A stretch of DNA of 64,000 nucleotides from Acetobacterium sp965140355 (GTDB lineage: Bacteria; Bacillota; Clostridia; Eubacteriales; Eubacteriaceae), in assembly GCA_965140355.1 (NCBI GenBank), contig OZ223195.1, positions 372,001 through 436,000 on the forward strand. Direction: 5' to 3'. Each line of letters begins with the position of its first letter. Positions within the stretch are counted from its first letter, which is position 1. The notes under the pieces were generated by a model that saw only the letters and a program-made list of their open reading frames with translations, did not search any database and was not told where the DNA came from. This document shows positions 8,392-16,738 of the stretch, piece after piece. The position numbers and the translations under genes were made by a program.

Positions 8392-9924
8392 TCAACCTTC
8401 GATATTAATGATCTCATCGGCCCAGTCTTCATAAAACGAAGCTTCATGCGAGACTAAAATTAAACTCCCCTCCCATTTAATCAGTTCTTTTTTTAAGACC
8501 TCTTTGGCATCACTATCGAGATGATTTGTCGGTTCATCCAAAATTAAAAAATTGGCTTGGGTAAGCATTAAAATACAGATTTTTACTTTTGCCTGTTCCC
8601 CACCGCTGAGCGTCGCTACGCCTTGAACCATACTTTTTGCTTTTAAACCACATTGTGCGAGATAACGTCTTAACTGACTCTGGGACAGCTTGGGATAAAC
8701 ATCCGAGACGACCTGAATTGGCGTTTGTGACGGCGATTCCCAGTTAAGATCTTGTTCGAAATAGGCCAATTTAATATTATCGGCAAATTTAAATTTTCCT
8801 GAAAGCGGTGAAATTTGTTTTACCAATGTTTTTAACAGGGTTGATTTCCCAATCCCATTAAAACCGGTAATAACAATTTTTTGAGCCGATTCTACTTTAA
8901 AATTCATTTTAGCTAAAAGAGCATAGTCATAACCAATAACGAGATCTTTAACCGTTAAAGATCGCTGGTTTGAAATATGCGTCGCAGTAAAACGAAAATT
9001 TGGCTTAGGAACCAGTTCCGGGGGTGCAATCCGATCAATTTTATCCAATTGTTTTTGACGACTTTTGGCCATGGCGGCAGTTGAAGCTCGCGCTTTATTT
9101 TTAGAAATATAGTCTTCGAATTTTTTTATTTCTTTTTTCTGCGCTTCAAACTCGCGAATATAACTTTCCCGCCGCAGTCCTTTTAACTGGATAAATTTTG
9201 AAATATTGCCGCTGTATTTTTTGATTGTGCAAAATTCAATATCGCAAATACAGGTCGTTATTCGGTCTAAAAAATCAAAATCGTGGGAAATTACCATGAA
9301 AGCCCCTTCATATGATTTTAAATAATCAGTTAACCATTCGACATGCTCTTTATCTAAAAAATTTGTTGGCTCATCGAGAAGCAAAACGTTGGGTTCTTCC
9401 AGCAATAATTTTGCTAAAATAACCTTGGCACGTTGGCCCCCACTAAGTTTTTCCATAATACTGTCCATTCCCAGTGCGGTAATTCCTAATCCATCGGCTA
9501 TTTTTAAAATTCGGCTTTCCAGTTCATAAAACCCTGAATTTTCCAATAAAGTCTGAAGATCTGAGGCTCTGTTCATCGTTTTTTCACTCGAATCTGTCCC
9601 CATATTTTCGTAAATCTTAGTCAATTGCGCTTCCGTTTTGTAAAGTTCTAAAAATGCCGTTTTAAGATAATCAAAGACGGTCACCTCACGATCTATTTTT
9701 GCATGTTGATCCAAATAACCGACTTTAATTCCTTTTTGCCAACGAATTTCTCCCCCATCAGGAATAACTTCACCAATTAACGAATTTAATAAGGTGGTTT
9801 TTCCAGTGCCATTTCGTCCTACGATTCCCATATGCTCACCTTTAAACAATTCAAAGGAAGCTTCCTGATACAACGTTTTATCTCCAAACGAGTGTGTTAT
9901 ATTGATAACGTCTAATAGTCCCAT
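8392..9924 (-). CDS. ABC-F family ATPase (ribosome-associated translation factor)
   Basis: A 510-residue protein with two ABC cassettes and no membrane domain. Both Walker A motifs (GRNGTGKTTLL, GFNGIGKSTLL), both signatures (LSGGQRAKV, LSGGEQAKV) and both Walker B motifs (LLLDEPTNFLD, LILDEPTNHLD) are intact. The middle holds the basic linker expected of ABC-F proteins (about residues 240-300), which reaches into the ribosome. Members either rescue stalled translation or protect against ribosome-targeting antibiotics. The ATG at 9924 follows GAGGAG; the upstream extension to 9939 is disfavoured. The roughly 290-nt leader with a mini-ORF and terminator is typical of inducible antibiotic-protection members, which tilts the guess toward that role. 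Confidence 0.9.
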   Translation of the reverse strand: MGLLDVINITHSFGDKTLYQEASFELFKGEHMGIVGRNGTGKTTLLNSLIGEVIPDGGEIRWQKGIKVGYLDQHAKIDREVTVFDYLKTAFLELYKTEAQLTKIYENMGTDSSEKTMNRASDLQTLLENSGFYELESRILKIADGLGITALGMDSIMEKLSGGQRAKVILAKLLLEEPNVLLLDEPTNFLDKEHVEWLTDYLKSYEGAFMVISHDFDFLDRITTCICDIEFCTIKKYSGNISKFIQLKGLRRESYIREFEAQKKEIKKFEDYISKNKARASTAAMAKSRQKQLDKIDRIAPPELVPKPNFRFTATHISNQRSLTVKDLVIGYDYALLAKMNFKVESAQKIVITGFNGIGKSTLLKTLVKQISPLSGKFKFADNIKLAYFEQDLNWESPSQTPIQVVSDVYPKLSQSQLRRYLAQCGLKAKSMVQGVATLSGGEQAKVKICILMLTQANFLILDEPTNHLDSDAKEVLKKELIKWEGSLILVSHEASFYEDWADEIINIEG

Positions 9925-9959
9925 TAAAATTCTCCTCATATTTTCTTAATAATTCACAA

Positions 9960-9997
9960 AATAAAAACAGAGAGTCGCTTTTATATTGACTCTCTGT
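9960..9997 (-). terminator. Leader terminator (attenuator) of the ABC-F gene
   Basis: A perfect 10-bp stem (9967-9976 with 9988-9997) is followed on the minus strand by TTTTTATTTT. It lies only 36 nt before the ABC-F start codon and has no upstream gene of its own to terminate, because htpG has its own terminator. This is best read as a regulatory attenuator. Confidence 0.75.
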
Positions 9998-10006
9998 CAT
10001 TATAAA

Positions 10007-10117
10007 AGGCCATGACGAACATTGCGCCATGGCCTAAAAAACTTGCTTGATAATTATCGGTTTAAGCGCACTAAAATAAGCATAGCCTCGCTACACAAAA
10101 TTAACGCTTAGACCGAT
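10007..10117 (-). promoter_or_regulatory. Two further leader hairpins of the ABC-F gene
   Basis: Hairpin one pairs 10105-10117 with 10056-10068 (13 bp, one G-U pair). Hairpin two pairs 10028-10035 with 10007-10014 (8 bp) and is followed by TTTT. They lie between the leader peptide and the attenuator, in the order expected for a ribosome-mediated attenuation leader. I did not find an explicit antiterminator pairing. Confidence 0.5.
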
Positions 10118-10130
10118 GAGAATAAAAGTT

Positions 10131-10190
10131 TTATACTTTATCATTAGGCTCAAAACAATGTCTCATCGTATATCTCATCGTATATCTCAT
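10131..10190 (-). CDS. Putative ABC-F leader peptide with MRYT repeats (19 aa)
   Basis: A short ORF in the ABC-F leader encodes MRYTMRYTMRHCFEPNDKV. It starts 8 nt after an AGGTG ribosome binding site (10199-10203) and stops at a TAA 14 nt before the first leader hairpin. The DNA is a 12-bp tandem repeat (10161-10172, 10173-10184, then a partial unit) in frame with the peptide, so ATG-AGA-TAT-ACG is repeated. In ribosome-protection ABC-F genes such short peptides stall ribosomes in the presence of antibiotic and open the downstream gene. The assignment rests on position and ribosome binding site, not on homology. Confidence 0.5.
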   Translation of the reverse strand: MRYTMRYTMRHCFEPNDKV

Positions 10191-10223
10191 TGTTAGAGCA
10201 CCTACAATAGTTAAAATCATCTT

Positions 10224-10252
10224 ATTATACCTTCCGAGCTCTAGTTTACCAA
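10224..10252 (-). promoter_or_regulatory. Promoter of the ABC-F leader transcript
   Basis: The minus strand has TTGGTA (10247-10252), a 17-bp spacer and a perfect TATAAT (10224-10229). An alternative TTGACA with 17-bp spacing and TAAACT lies just upstream. The 7-bp inverted repeat GTTTACC/GGTAAAC at 10244-10264 overlaps the -35 region and could be an operator. Confidence 0.55.
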
Positions 10253-10276
10253 AGGCGGGTAAACTTGTCAATAATA

Positions 10277-10310
10277 AAAACCCAGTGCCAAATAAAAGGA
10301 ACTGGGTTTT
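10277..10310 (-). terminator. Terminator of htpG
   Basis: A 10-bp stem (10277-10286 with 10301-10310) flanked by A and T runs lies 9 bp beyond the htpG stop. It can act in both directions. Confidence 0.85.
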
Positions 10311-10318
10311 TAATTAAA

Positions 10319-12214
10319 TTACATTAATTTGCTGATGTTTTTGGTAAAGGCCACCACATCATCAAGCGGTAACCCGGCAATAAGTCGTGCCTGATTATAA
10401 AGCAATTCGGTATAAAGCCCAAATTGTTCTTCATCAGATTCAAAATATGTTTTTAGTTTGTCATAAACTGGATGATTTTTATTGATTTCCAGCACTTTTT
10501 GAGCTTTTACATCGCCACCCTGAGGCATCGTATTTAAAGTCATTTCCATTTCGATCGAAAGATCACCTTCGGTCGACAGATAGGCGACATCATCTTTTAG
10601 GTGTGCGGTTGTTTTTACCTTAACGACATCATCACCAATGATTTCTTTCATTTTTTCAAGTAATTTTTGATCAATTTCTGAAACTTCATCGGATTGATCA
10701 TCATCATTTTCTTTCGGCGCTTCCAAGCCCAGATCCTGACTGGATACGGACCGGAATTCCTTTTCTTCATATTGTCTTAAGGTCTGGGTTACAAATTCAT
10801 CAATGGTTTCAGTAAGGTAAAGGATCTCATAATTCTTATCCTTAATAATTGAAACCTGTGGTAATTTTTCAATTTGTCCCAGCGATGATCCGGTTGCATA
10901 ATAAATATATTTCTGATCTTCCGGCATCCGGCTTACATATTCTTTAAGAGTAACCAGTTTTCCTTCTTTAGAAGAGTGGAAAAGCAGGAAATCCTGAAGT
11001 TTGTCTTTATCCTGTCCCCATTTATCATAGGTTCCCACTTTGATTTGATTACCAAAAGCTTTGAAGAATTTTTCATAAGTTTCCCGATCATTTTCCAGCA
11101 TTTTCTTTAATTCTTCAGAAATTCGAGAATCAATTTTACGACTGATTAGTCGCAGTTGTTTATCTTGCTGTAGCATCTCTCTTGAAATGTTTAATGAAAT
11201 ATCTTCGGAATCAACAACACCTTTGACAAAACTGAAATAGTCAGGCAAAAGTTCGCTGCATTTTTCCATAATTAACACACCATTTGAATAAAGTTCTAAA
11301 CCTTTTTCATAGTCACGAGTATAATAATCAAAAGGTGCCTGACCAGGAATGTATAAAATAGCTTTATAACTCATCATCCCTTCAACGCTGAGGTGAACAT
11401 GAGCAAGTGGGGCATCAAACCCTAATCGTTTATCATGATAGAAGTTATTGTAATCTTCATCGGTTAATTCATTTTTATTTTTTCGCCAAATTGGAATCAT
11501 TGAATTAAGCACATCATCAGATAAATAGGTTTCGTATTCGGGATTTTCACTATCTTTGGTGGCTTCGGTTACACGACTCTTTTCGGTTACCATTTTTATT
11601 GGATAACTGATGAAATTAGAATAATGCTCAACCAGATGTTGAATCCGATATGGTTCCAAATAGTCATCATAATTATTGTCTTCGGAATTTTCTTTTAAAA
11701 ACAGCGTGATTTTTGAGCCATGTGTCTTGCGGGTTCCCGGTTCAATGGTATAACCATCAGCCCCTTCGGAAGTCCAGATATACGATTGTTCATCATCAAT
11801 CGATTTTGTTTCGACGATAACTTTATCTGCGACCATAAAAGCAGAATAAAAGCCGACTCCAAATTGACCGATAATATCAAAATCTTCTTCCATCTCCTGC
11901 TCGGACTTAAAATCGCAAGATCCACTTTTAGCGATGGTTCCAAGATTATCATCCAATTCCGATTCAGACATACCAATTCCAGTATCTTCAATGGTTAAGG
12001 TACGATTATCTTTGTCCGGATGAATCCGAATGTAATAGTCTTCTTTATTAAATTCTTTCTCTTTGTCAATCAATGTTTTATAATAAACCTTGTCAATGGC
12101 GTCAGATGCATTTGATATCAATTCTCTTAAAAAAATTTCTTTATTTGTATAAATTGAATTGATCATTAAATCCATCAAACGTTTGGATTCTGATTTAAAC
12201 TCTTTTTTTTCCAT
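10319..12214 (-). CDS. htpG: Molecular chaperone HtpG (Hsp90)
   Basis: A 631-residue bacterial Hsp90. The GHKL ATPase domain shows ELISNASDAIDK near residue 32, DTGIGMSESEL near residue 78 and GQFGVGFYSAFMV near residue 115. The middle domain carries NISREMLQQ. The family is a cytosolic dimeric chaperone that remodels client proteins. The ATG at 12214 follows AGAGG. A perfect CIRCE operator lies 33 bp upstream, so HrcA repression and heat induction are expected. It is monocistronic, ending in a strong terminator. Confidence 0.97.
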   Translation of the reverse strand: MEKKEFKSESKRLMDLMINSIYTNKEIFLRELISNASDAIDKVYYKTLIDKEKEFNKEDYYIRIHPDKDNRTLTIEDTGIGMSESELDDNLGTIAKSGSCDFKSEQEMEEDFDIIGQFGVGFYSAFMVADKVIVETKSIDDEQSYIWTSEGADGYTIEPGTRKTHGSKITLFLKENSEDNNYDDYLEPYRIQHLVEHYSNFISYPIKMVTEKSRVTEATKDSENPEYETYLSDDVLNSMIPIWRKNKNELTDEDYNNFYHDKRLGFDAPLAHVHLSVEGMMSYKAILYIPGQAPFDYYTRDYEKGLELYSNGVLIMEKCSELLPDYFSFVKGVVDSEDISLNISREMLQQDKQLRLISRKIDSRISEELKKMLENDRETYEKFFKAFGNQIKVGTYDKWGQDKDKLQDFLLFHSSKEGKLVTLKEYVSRMPEDQKYIYYATGSSLGQIEKLPQVSIIKDKNYEILYLTETIDEFVTQTLRQYEEKEFRSVSSQDLGLEAPKENDDDQSDEVSEIDQKLLEKMKEIIGDDVVKVKTTAHLKDDVAYLSTEGDLSIEMEMTLNTMPQGGDVKAQKVLEINKNHPVYDKLKTYFESDEEQFGLYTELLYNQARLIAGLPLDDVVAFTKNISKLM

Positions 12215-12246
12215 ATAGTATACCTCTTTTTCATATTATATTATTG

Positions 12247-12273
12247 TTAGCACTCTTTTGCTACGAGTGCTAA
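12247..12273 (-). promoter_or_regulatory. CIRCE operator (HrcA site) of htpG
   Basis: TTAGCACTC, a 9-bp spacer and GAGTGCTAA match the CIRCE consensus exactly. The dyad extends to 13-bp arms (12243-12277). It lies directly downstream of the -10 element. Confidence 0.95.
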
Positions 12274-12277
12274 CAAT

Positions 12278-12306
12278 ATTGTAAGCAACTTTATTATATG
12301 TGTCAA
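12278..12306 (-). promoter_or_regulatory. Sigma-A promoter of htpG
   Basis: The minus strand reads TTGACA (12301-12306), a 17-bp spacer and TACAAT (12278-12283), immediately before the CIRCE element. Confidence 0.85.
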
Positions 12307-12335
12307 CACTTTTAATGATTTTTTAAGACTTAATT

Positions 12336-13568
12336 TTATTTTTCATTTTTTAATAACTCTGTGGCATGCTTAAAAACCCATTCCGGCGTCCGTTCTTTTT
12401 TTCTGGCTACACCCGTTTGGATTGCTGCCGCTGCCACGGCCGCCGCCACTAGCGGAGCGACTCTTAAATCGAAGGCCTCCGGAATGATATAATTAGGATT
12501 GAGCTCATTGTCGGCAATTACACTGGCAATCGCTTTAGCTGCTGCGATTTTCATTTCTTCATTAATCTGTGAAGCATGAACATCCAGTGCGCCTCTAAAA
12601 ATTCCCGGGAAAGCCAATACGTTGTTGATCTGATTAGGAAAATCGGAACGTCCCGTCCCCACCACTTTGGCACCGGCATCAATGGCCTCTTGAGGGAAAA
12701 TTTCCGGCACCGGATTAGCCATTGCAAAAATCATCGGATCGGAATTCATTGATTTTATCATCTCACCAGTAATAGCGCCCGGAACGGATACCCCAATAAA
12801 AACATCCCGGCCTTTTATTATTTCGGCCAGCGGTCCGGCTAAACAATCAGGATTGGTAATTTCAGCCAGCTCTCTTTTTACGGGACTTAACTGCGAATTA
12901 TCCCTTGTGATTGCACCTTTACTGTCACACACAACAAGATCTTTTACACCTAGCGAAAGCAGCAGCTTTGTCACAGCAGTACCGGCAGCACCAGCGCCAT
13001 TAACGACAATCTTTAAAGACTCAGCTGTTTTACCGGTTAATTTCAGGGCGTTGATCATGCTGGCAACAACCACTACCGCAGTTCCATGTTGGTCATCATG
13101 AAAAACAGGAATATCCAAGCAGGCTTTCAACTTTTCTTCAATTGCAAAACACTCCGGCGCTTTAATATCCTCAAGGTTAATACCACCAAAAGTTGGTGCC
13201 ATTAACTTGATGGTTTCAACAATTTTATCGACGTCTTTTGTATCCAGGCAAATTGGAAAGGCATCTACGCCAGCAAATTTTTTAAATAAAATGGCTTTCC
13301 CCTCCATTACCGGAAGGCCGGCTCCAGCCCCGATATCGCCTAAGCCTAAAACCGCGGTTCCATTGGTTACAACTGCAACTAAGTTTCCTTTGGCAGTATA
13401 ATCATAAATCTTGGCATAATCTTTTTTGATTTCAAGACAAGGTTCGGCAACTCCCGGTGTATACGCTAAGGTTAGGTCTGCTGCGGTGGCAACTGCTACC
13501 TTACTGGTCACTTCTATTTTTCCGCTATGATCTTGGTGGTATTTTAAAGCCGCTTCTTTTAAGTTCAA
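12336..13568 (-). CDS. Malic enzyme (oxaloacetate-decarboxylating malate dehydrogenase)
   Basis: A 410-residue malic enzyme that oxidatively decarboxylates malate to pyruvate and CO2 with NAD(P). Visible motifs are LAYTPGVAEPC near the N-terminus, GLGDIGAGAGLPVMEGK with catalytic Lys, and the nucleotide fold VVNGAGAAGTAVTKLL. The length fits the short bacterial form without a phosphotransacetylase domain. No ATG is available at the N-terminus; the frame begins with TTG at 13568, 8 nt after an AGGA motif. Cofactor preference cannot be read safely. The gene is followed by only 33 nt before the htpG promoter. Confidence 0.92.
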   Translation of the reverse strand: MNLKEAALKYHQDHSGKIEVTSKVAVATAADLTLAYTPGVAEPCLEIKKDYAKIYDYTAKGNLVAVVTNGTAVLGLGDIGAGAGLPVMEGKAILFKKFAGVDAFPICLDTKDVDKIVETIKLMAPTFGGINLEDIKAPECFAIEEKLKACLDIPVFHDDQHGTAVVVVASMINALKLTGKTAESLKIVVNGAGAAGTAVTKLLLSLGVKDLVVCDSKGAITRDNSQLSPVKRELAEITNPDCLAGPLAEIIKGRDVFIGVSVPGAITGEMIKSMNSDPMIFAMANPVPEIFPQEAIDAGAKVVGTGRSDFPNQINNVLAFPGIFRGALDVHASQINEEMKIAAAKAIASVIADNELNPNYIIPEAFDLRVAPLVAAAVAAAAIQTGVARKKERTPEWVFKHATELLKNEK

Positions 13569-13639
13569 CTTTTTTTCCTTTCTACTACAATATATTTATG
13601 GTCATAGTACCTAACAACCAGTTAGGACATTATCCATCT

Positions 13640-13866
13640 TGTTGCTTAAGCTGTTAGAATGTAAGAGCAATAGGTATATCATCTGCCTTTCTTGGACTTT
13701 GCGTCCGTAAAAAAGACTGATAACCGGCTCCTCATTCGCAGCGTTCGTTTTATGCAGGTTGAACTGCTGTCCCACAGTACGTTCGTGTCACACCACAGTA
13801 GATTGAATAGGCAATGAGTAAAACTGGTATTTATCCATTGCAATAATTTTAAGGAGTGACAAATTT
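13640..13866 (+). ncRNA. Candidate IS110 bridge RNA in the non-coding left end
   Basis: Known IS110-group elements encode a structured guide (bridge) RNA upstream of the transposase. This 227-nt stretch holds hairpins GGAC/GTCC (13694-13706) and GCAG/CTGC (13754-13767) and further short complementary segments. The placement fits an IS110-group rather than an IS1111-group element. Boundaries and loop assignments are inference. Confidence 0.4.
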
Positions 13867-15072
13867 ATGAACATGAACGCAGTAGGTATTGATGTTTCTA
13901 AGGGCAAAAGCATGATCGCTATTATCCGCCCGTATGGTGAGATTGTTTCTTTGCCTTTTGAGATTCGCCACACTTCCAATGAAATCAGTTCTCTCATCGC
14001 TCAGATCCAATCCATTGACGGCGAATCCCGCATCGTTATGGAGCACACGGGTCGTTATTATGAACCACTGGCACGTGAGCTTTCTCAGGCAAATCTTTTT
14101 GTGAGTGCCATAAATCCTAAACTTATTAAAGATTTCGGTGACACTTCTCTACGCAAAGTTAAATCTGATAAAGCAGATGCCATAAAAATAGCGCGTTATG
14201 CTCTTGACAGTTGGAATGATTTGAAACAGTATAGTCTTATGGATGAAATACGTAATCAGTTAAAAACAATGAACCGTCAGTTTGGTTTTTACATGAAACA
14301 CAAAACGGCTATGAAAAATAACTTTATCGCGATACTTGATCAAACCTATCCGGGTGTTAATACTTACTTCAACAGCCCTGCGCGTGATGATGGCAGCCAG
14401 AAATGGGTTGATTTTGCTTCTACATACTGGCATGTAGACTGTGTTCTTAAAATGTCTCTTCATGCTTTCACTGACCATTATCAGAAATGGTGTAAGCGAA
14501 AGAAGTACAACTTCAGTCAACTAAAAGCTGAAGAAATCTATGGAGCAGCTAAGGAACTTGTTCCTGTACTTCCTAAAGATCATTTGACCAAACTCATTGT
14601 GAAACAAGCGGTCGATCAATTAAACATTACTTCCAAAACGGTAGAATCACTTCGTACTCTGATGAATGAAACCGCATCCAAACTTCCTGAATACTCAATC
14701 GTCATGGGAATGAACGGTGTTGGATCATCTCTTGGCCCTCAGTTGATTGCTGAAATCGGCGATGTTACACGGTTTACACATAAGGGTGCTCTTACTGCCT
14801 TTGCAGGCGTTGATCCAGGGGTTAACCAATCTGGAACCTATGAACAAAAAAGTGTCCATACTTCCAAAAGAGGTTCTTCGTCTTTGCGTAAAACGTTGTT
14901 TCAGGTCATGGATGCTCTTATCAAGACCCAGCCACAGGATGATGCTGTTTATCAGTTTCTCGATAAGAAACGTGCCCAAGGCAAGCCTTACTATGTCTAC
15001 ATGACCGCAGGCGCTAATAAGTTTCTGCGTATCTACTATGGTCGAGTAAAAGAATACCTGCTATCTCTTTAA
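13867..15072 (+). CDS. IS110-family transposase (DEDD recombinase)
   Basis: A 401-residue transposase with the N-terminal RuvC-like DEDD domain and the C-terminal Transposase_20 domain. Catalytic acidic residues are visible in AVGIDVSKGKS, VMEHTGRYY and VKSDKADAIKIARYA. The C-terminal part has the helix-hairpin-like MGMNGVGSSLGPQLIAEIG and AFAGVDPGVNQSG, which carries the conserved serine. Length and reading frame are intact, so it could be active. AAGGAG precedes the ATG by 10 nt. It is on the strand opposite to its neighbours. Confidence 0.95.
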   Translation: MNMNAVGIDVSKGKSMIAIIRPYGEIVSLPFEIRHTSNEISSLIAQIQSIDGESRIVMEHTGRYYEPLARELSQANLFVSAINPKLIKDFGDTSLRKVKSDKADAIKIARYALDSWNDLKQYSLMDEIRNQLKTMNRQFGFYMKHKTAMKNNFIAILDQTYPGVNTYFNSPARDDGSQKWVDFASTYWHVDCVLKMSLHAFTDHYQKWCKRKKYNFSQLKAEEIYGAAKELVPVLPKDHLTKLIVKQAVDQLNITSKTVESLRTLMNETASKLPEYSIVMGMNGVGSSLGPQLIAEIGDVTRFTHKGALTAFAGVDPGVNQSGTYEQKSVHTSKRGSSSLRKTLFQVMDALIKTQPQDDAVYQFLDKKRAQGKPYYVYMTAGANKFLRIYYGRVKEYLLSL

Positions 15073-15101
15073 TAACACTCACCACAAATATCCTTATCTT
15101 C

Positions 15102-15130
15102 AGACCAACGATATTTGCTGGTCTTTTTGT
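15102..15130 (+). terminator. Terminator of the IS110 transposase
   Basis: AGACCA (15102-15107) pairs with TGGTCT (15119-15124), followed by TTTTT. It lies 30 nt after the transposase stop. Confidence 0.6.
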
Positions 15131-15214
15131 CGTGCTTCAATATCTTGAATATAACTTTTTACAAAACTTTCAATTTCCTATTGACTTTTTATTTGCAGGC
15201 TTTTTTGATACTCG

Positions 15215-15251
15215 AAAAATGCCCAGCGAATAATCTATTGCCGGACATTTT
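15215..15251 (-). terminator. Terminator of dapL
   Basis: Arms 15215-15227 and 15240-15251 pair over about 12 bp with G-U pairs on the minus strand, ending in TTTTT. It lies about 30 nt after the dapL stop. Confidence 0.7.
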
Positions 15252-15280
15252 ATCGGATCGTGTTGTTTTAATTGTACCTG

Positions 15281-16516
15281 CTAAATTTTAAACTCGGTCG
15301 TAAAGCGGCGGATTGCCTCTTCGGTATTTTCTTTACTGCCAAAAGCCGTTAGTCGGAAATACCCTTCTCCGCTGGGGCCAAAACCGACGCCTGGAGTTCC
15401 AACGATATTAACCTCAGTTAACAGTTTATCAAAGAAAGTCCATGAATCCATCCCGGTTGGTGTTTTCAACCAGATGTATGGCGCATTAATACCGCCAAAA
15501 ACTTCAATTCCCTTGCTGGCAACACCTTCACGAATCATTTTAGCATTTGCCATATAGTATTCGACCAAAGCTTTGATTTGCTGTTGTCCTGCGGTTGTAT
15601 AAACGGCCTCGGCCCCTTTTTGAATGATATAAGGAACCCCATTAAATTTAGTGCAGTGTCGTCTATTCCATAATTTATTGATTTCAATTGGTTCACCGGA
15701 TTCAGTATAACCCATTACTTCTTTTGGCACCACTACATACGAACATCGGGTTCCGGTAAAACCGGCATTTTTTGAAAAACTGCGAAATTCAATGGCAACC
15801 TCTTTAGCTCCGGCTATTTCATAAATGCTATGTGGGACATCGTCTTCCTGAATATACGCTTCATAAGCAGCATCATATAAAATAATCGCCTGATTAACCT
15901 TGGCATAATCTACCCATTTCTTTAACTCTGTTTTACTGATCGTTGTTCCGGTGGGATTATTGGGGAAACACAAATAAATCAAATCAACTTTTTCGGTTGG
16001 AATTTGTGGGACAAAGCCATTTTCTGCCGTACAGGGGATATAAACCATATCCGTCCATTTGCCGTCGGCACCTAAGGTACCACTTCTCCCCGCCATGACA
16101 TTGCTGTCGACATAAACGGGATAAACCGGATCAGTGATGGCGATTTTATTATTCAAACCAAATATTTCCTGAAAATTGGCCGTATCGCTTTTGGAACCAT
16201 CACTGACAAAAATTTCGTCAATTGCGAGTTCTACCCCACGCGGATTAAAATCAAACTTTATAATTTTTTCAAGCAAAAAGTCATAACCTTGTTCCGGGCC
16301 ATAACCTTTAAATGTTTTTTCATCAGCCATCTCATCAACAGCGTTGTGCAAGCTTTTAATCACTGCCTCCGGCAGTGGTTTGGTTACATCACCAATGCCC
16401 AGTCGGATAATGTTAGCCTCCGGATTTGCAGTTTTATAGGCTTCTACGCGTCTCGCTATTTCCGAAAAAAGGTAGGAACCCGGTAATTTTAGATAATTTT
16501 CATTGATTAATGCCAT
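15281..16516 (-). CDS. dapL: LL-diaminopimelate aminotransferase
   Basis: A 411-residue class I/II PLP aminotransferase that makes LL-2,6-diaminopimelate directly from tetrahydrodipicolinate and glutamate, bypassing the succinylase or acetylase routes. The N-terminus (NENYLKLPGSYLFSEIARR, then IIRLGIGDVTKPLP) and length are diagnostic of DapL. The PLP lysine lies in SFSKNAGFTGTR. An AAAGGA motif precedes the ATG. It lies downstream of lysA on the same strand, separated by a 171-bp repeat element, so the two lysine genes may share a transcript through that repeat. Confidence 0.96.
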   Translation of the reverse strand: MALINENYLKLPGSYLFSEIARRVEAYKTANPEANIIRLGIGDVTKPLPEAVIKSLHNAVDEMADEKTFKGYGPEQGYDFLLEKIIKFDFNPRGVELAIDEIFVSDGSKSDTANFQEIFGLNNKIAITDPVYPVYVDSNVMAGRSGTLGADGKWTDMVYIPCTAENGFVPQIPTEKVDLIYLCFPNNPTGTTISKTELKKWVDYAKVNQAIILYDAAYEAYIQEDDVPHSIYEIAGAKEVAIEFRSFSKNAGFTGTRCSYVVVPKEVMGYTESGEPIEINKLWNRRHCTKFNGVPYIIQKGAEAVYTTAGQQQIKALVEYYMANAKMIREGVASKGIEVFGGINAPYIWLKTPTGMDSWTFFDKLLTEVNIVGTPGVGFGPSGEGYFRLTAFGSKENTEEAIRRFTTEFKI

Positions 16517-16546
16517 GTTTTTTTCCTTTCAATTTTTATTATTATT

Positions 16547-16717
16547 TAGGTAATTGCGAAACTGCCATGAGCTTTGGGTCCAGTTTCGCACGAAACAATT
16601 TCTACACGGTACGGCGGACAGTTCGATGAACTGTTCGCCTACACGTTACGAAATCGTTTATGGAAACTGCACCCAAAGCAACCGTTGTTCGATGTTTTTT
16701 AATTTCGCAAACGCCTA
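16547..16717. repeat. 171-bp palindromic repeat, copy 1 (MITE-like)
   Basis: An intergenic element that begins TAGG and ends CCTA. It recurs at 57424-57594 with the same length and only about 14 differences by eye. The whole element folds on itself: terminal arms (TAGGTAATTGCGAAA against TTTCGCAAACGCCTA, imperfect), a middle arm around GCTTTGGG/CCCAAAGC, and a central GGCGGACAGTTC/GAACTGTTCGCC hairpin. It lies between lysA and dapL, both leftward, so it would be transcribed as RNA. Confidence 0.9.
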
Positions 16718-16738
16718 TTTATTATTATTTCTTAACTT

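Larger units (their letters stand above)
13600..15200 (+). mobile_element. IS110-family insertion sequence (ends approximate)
   Basis: A complete IS110-type element sits between the malic enzyme start and the dapL terminator. It consists of a long non-coding left region, the transposase, its terminator and a short right region. IS110 elements lack conventional terminal inverted repeats, so exact ends cannot be fixed here; the right end must lie before 15215, where the dapL terminator begins. It does not disrupt a gene. Confidence 0.65.

Noticed and set aside
10161..10190. 12-bp tandem repeat as a simple microsatellite
   Set aside because: The repeat is in frame with a short ORF that has a ribosome binding site and lies in a structured leader, so it is treated as leader-peptide coding sequence.
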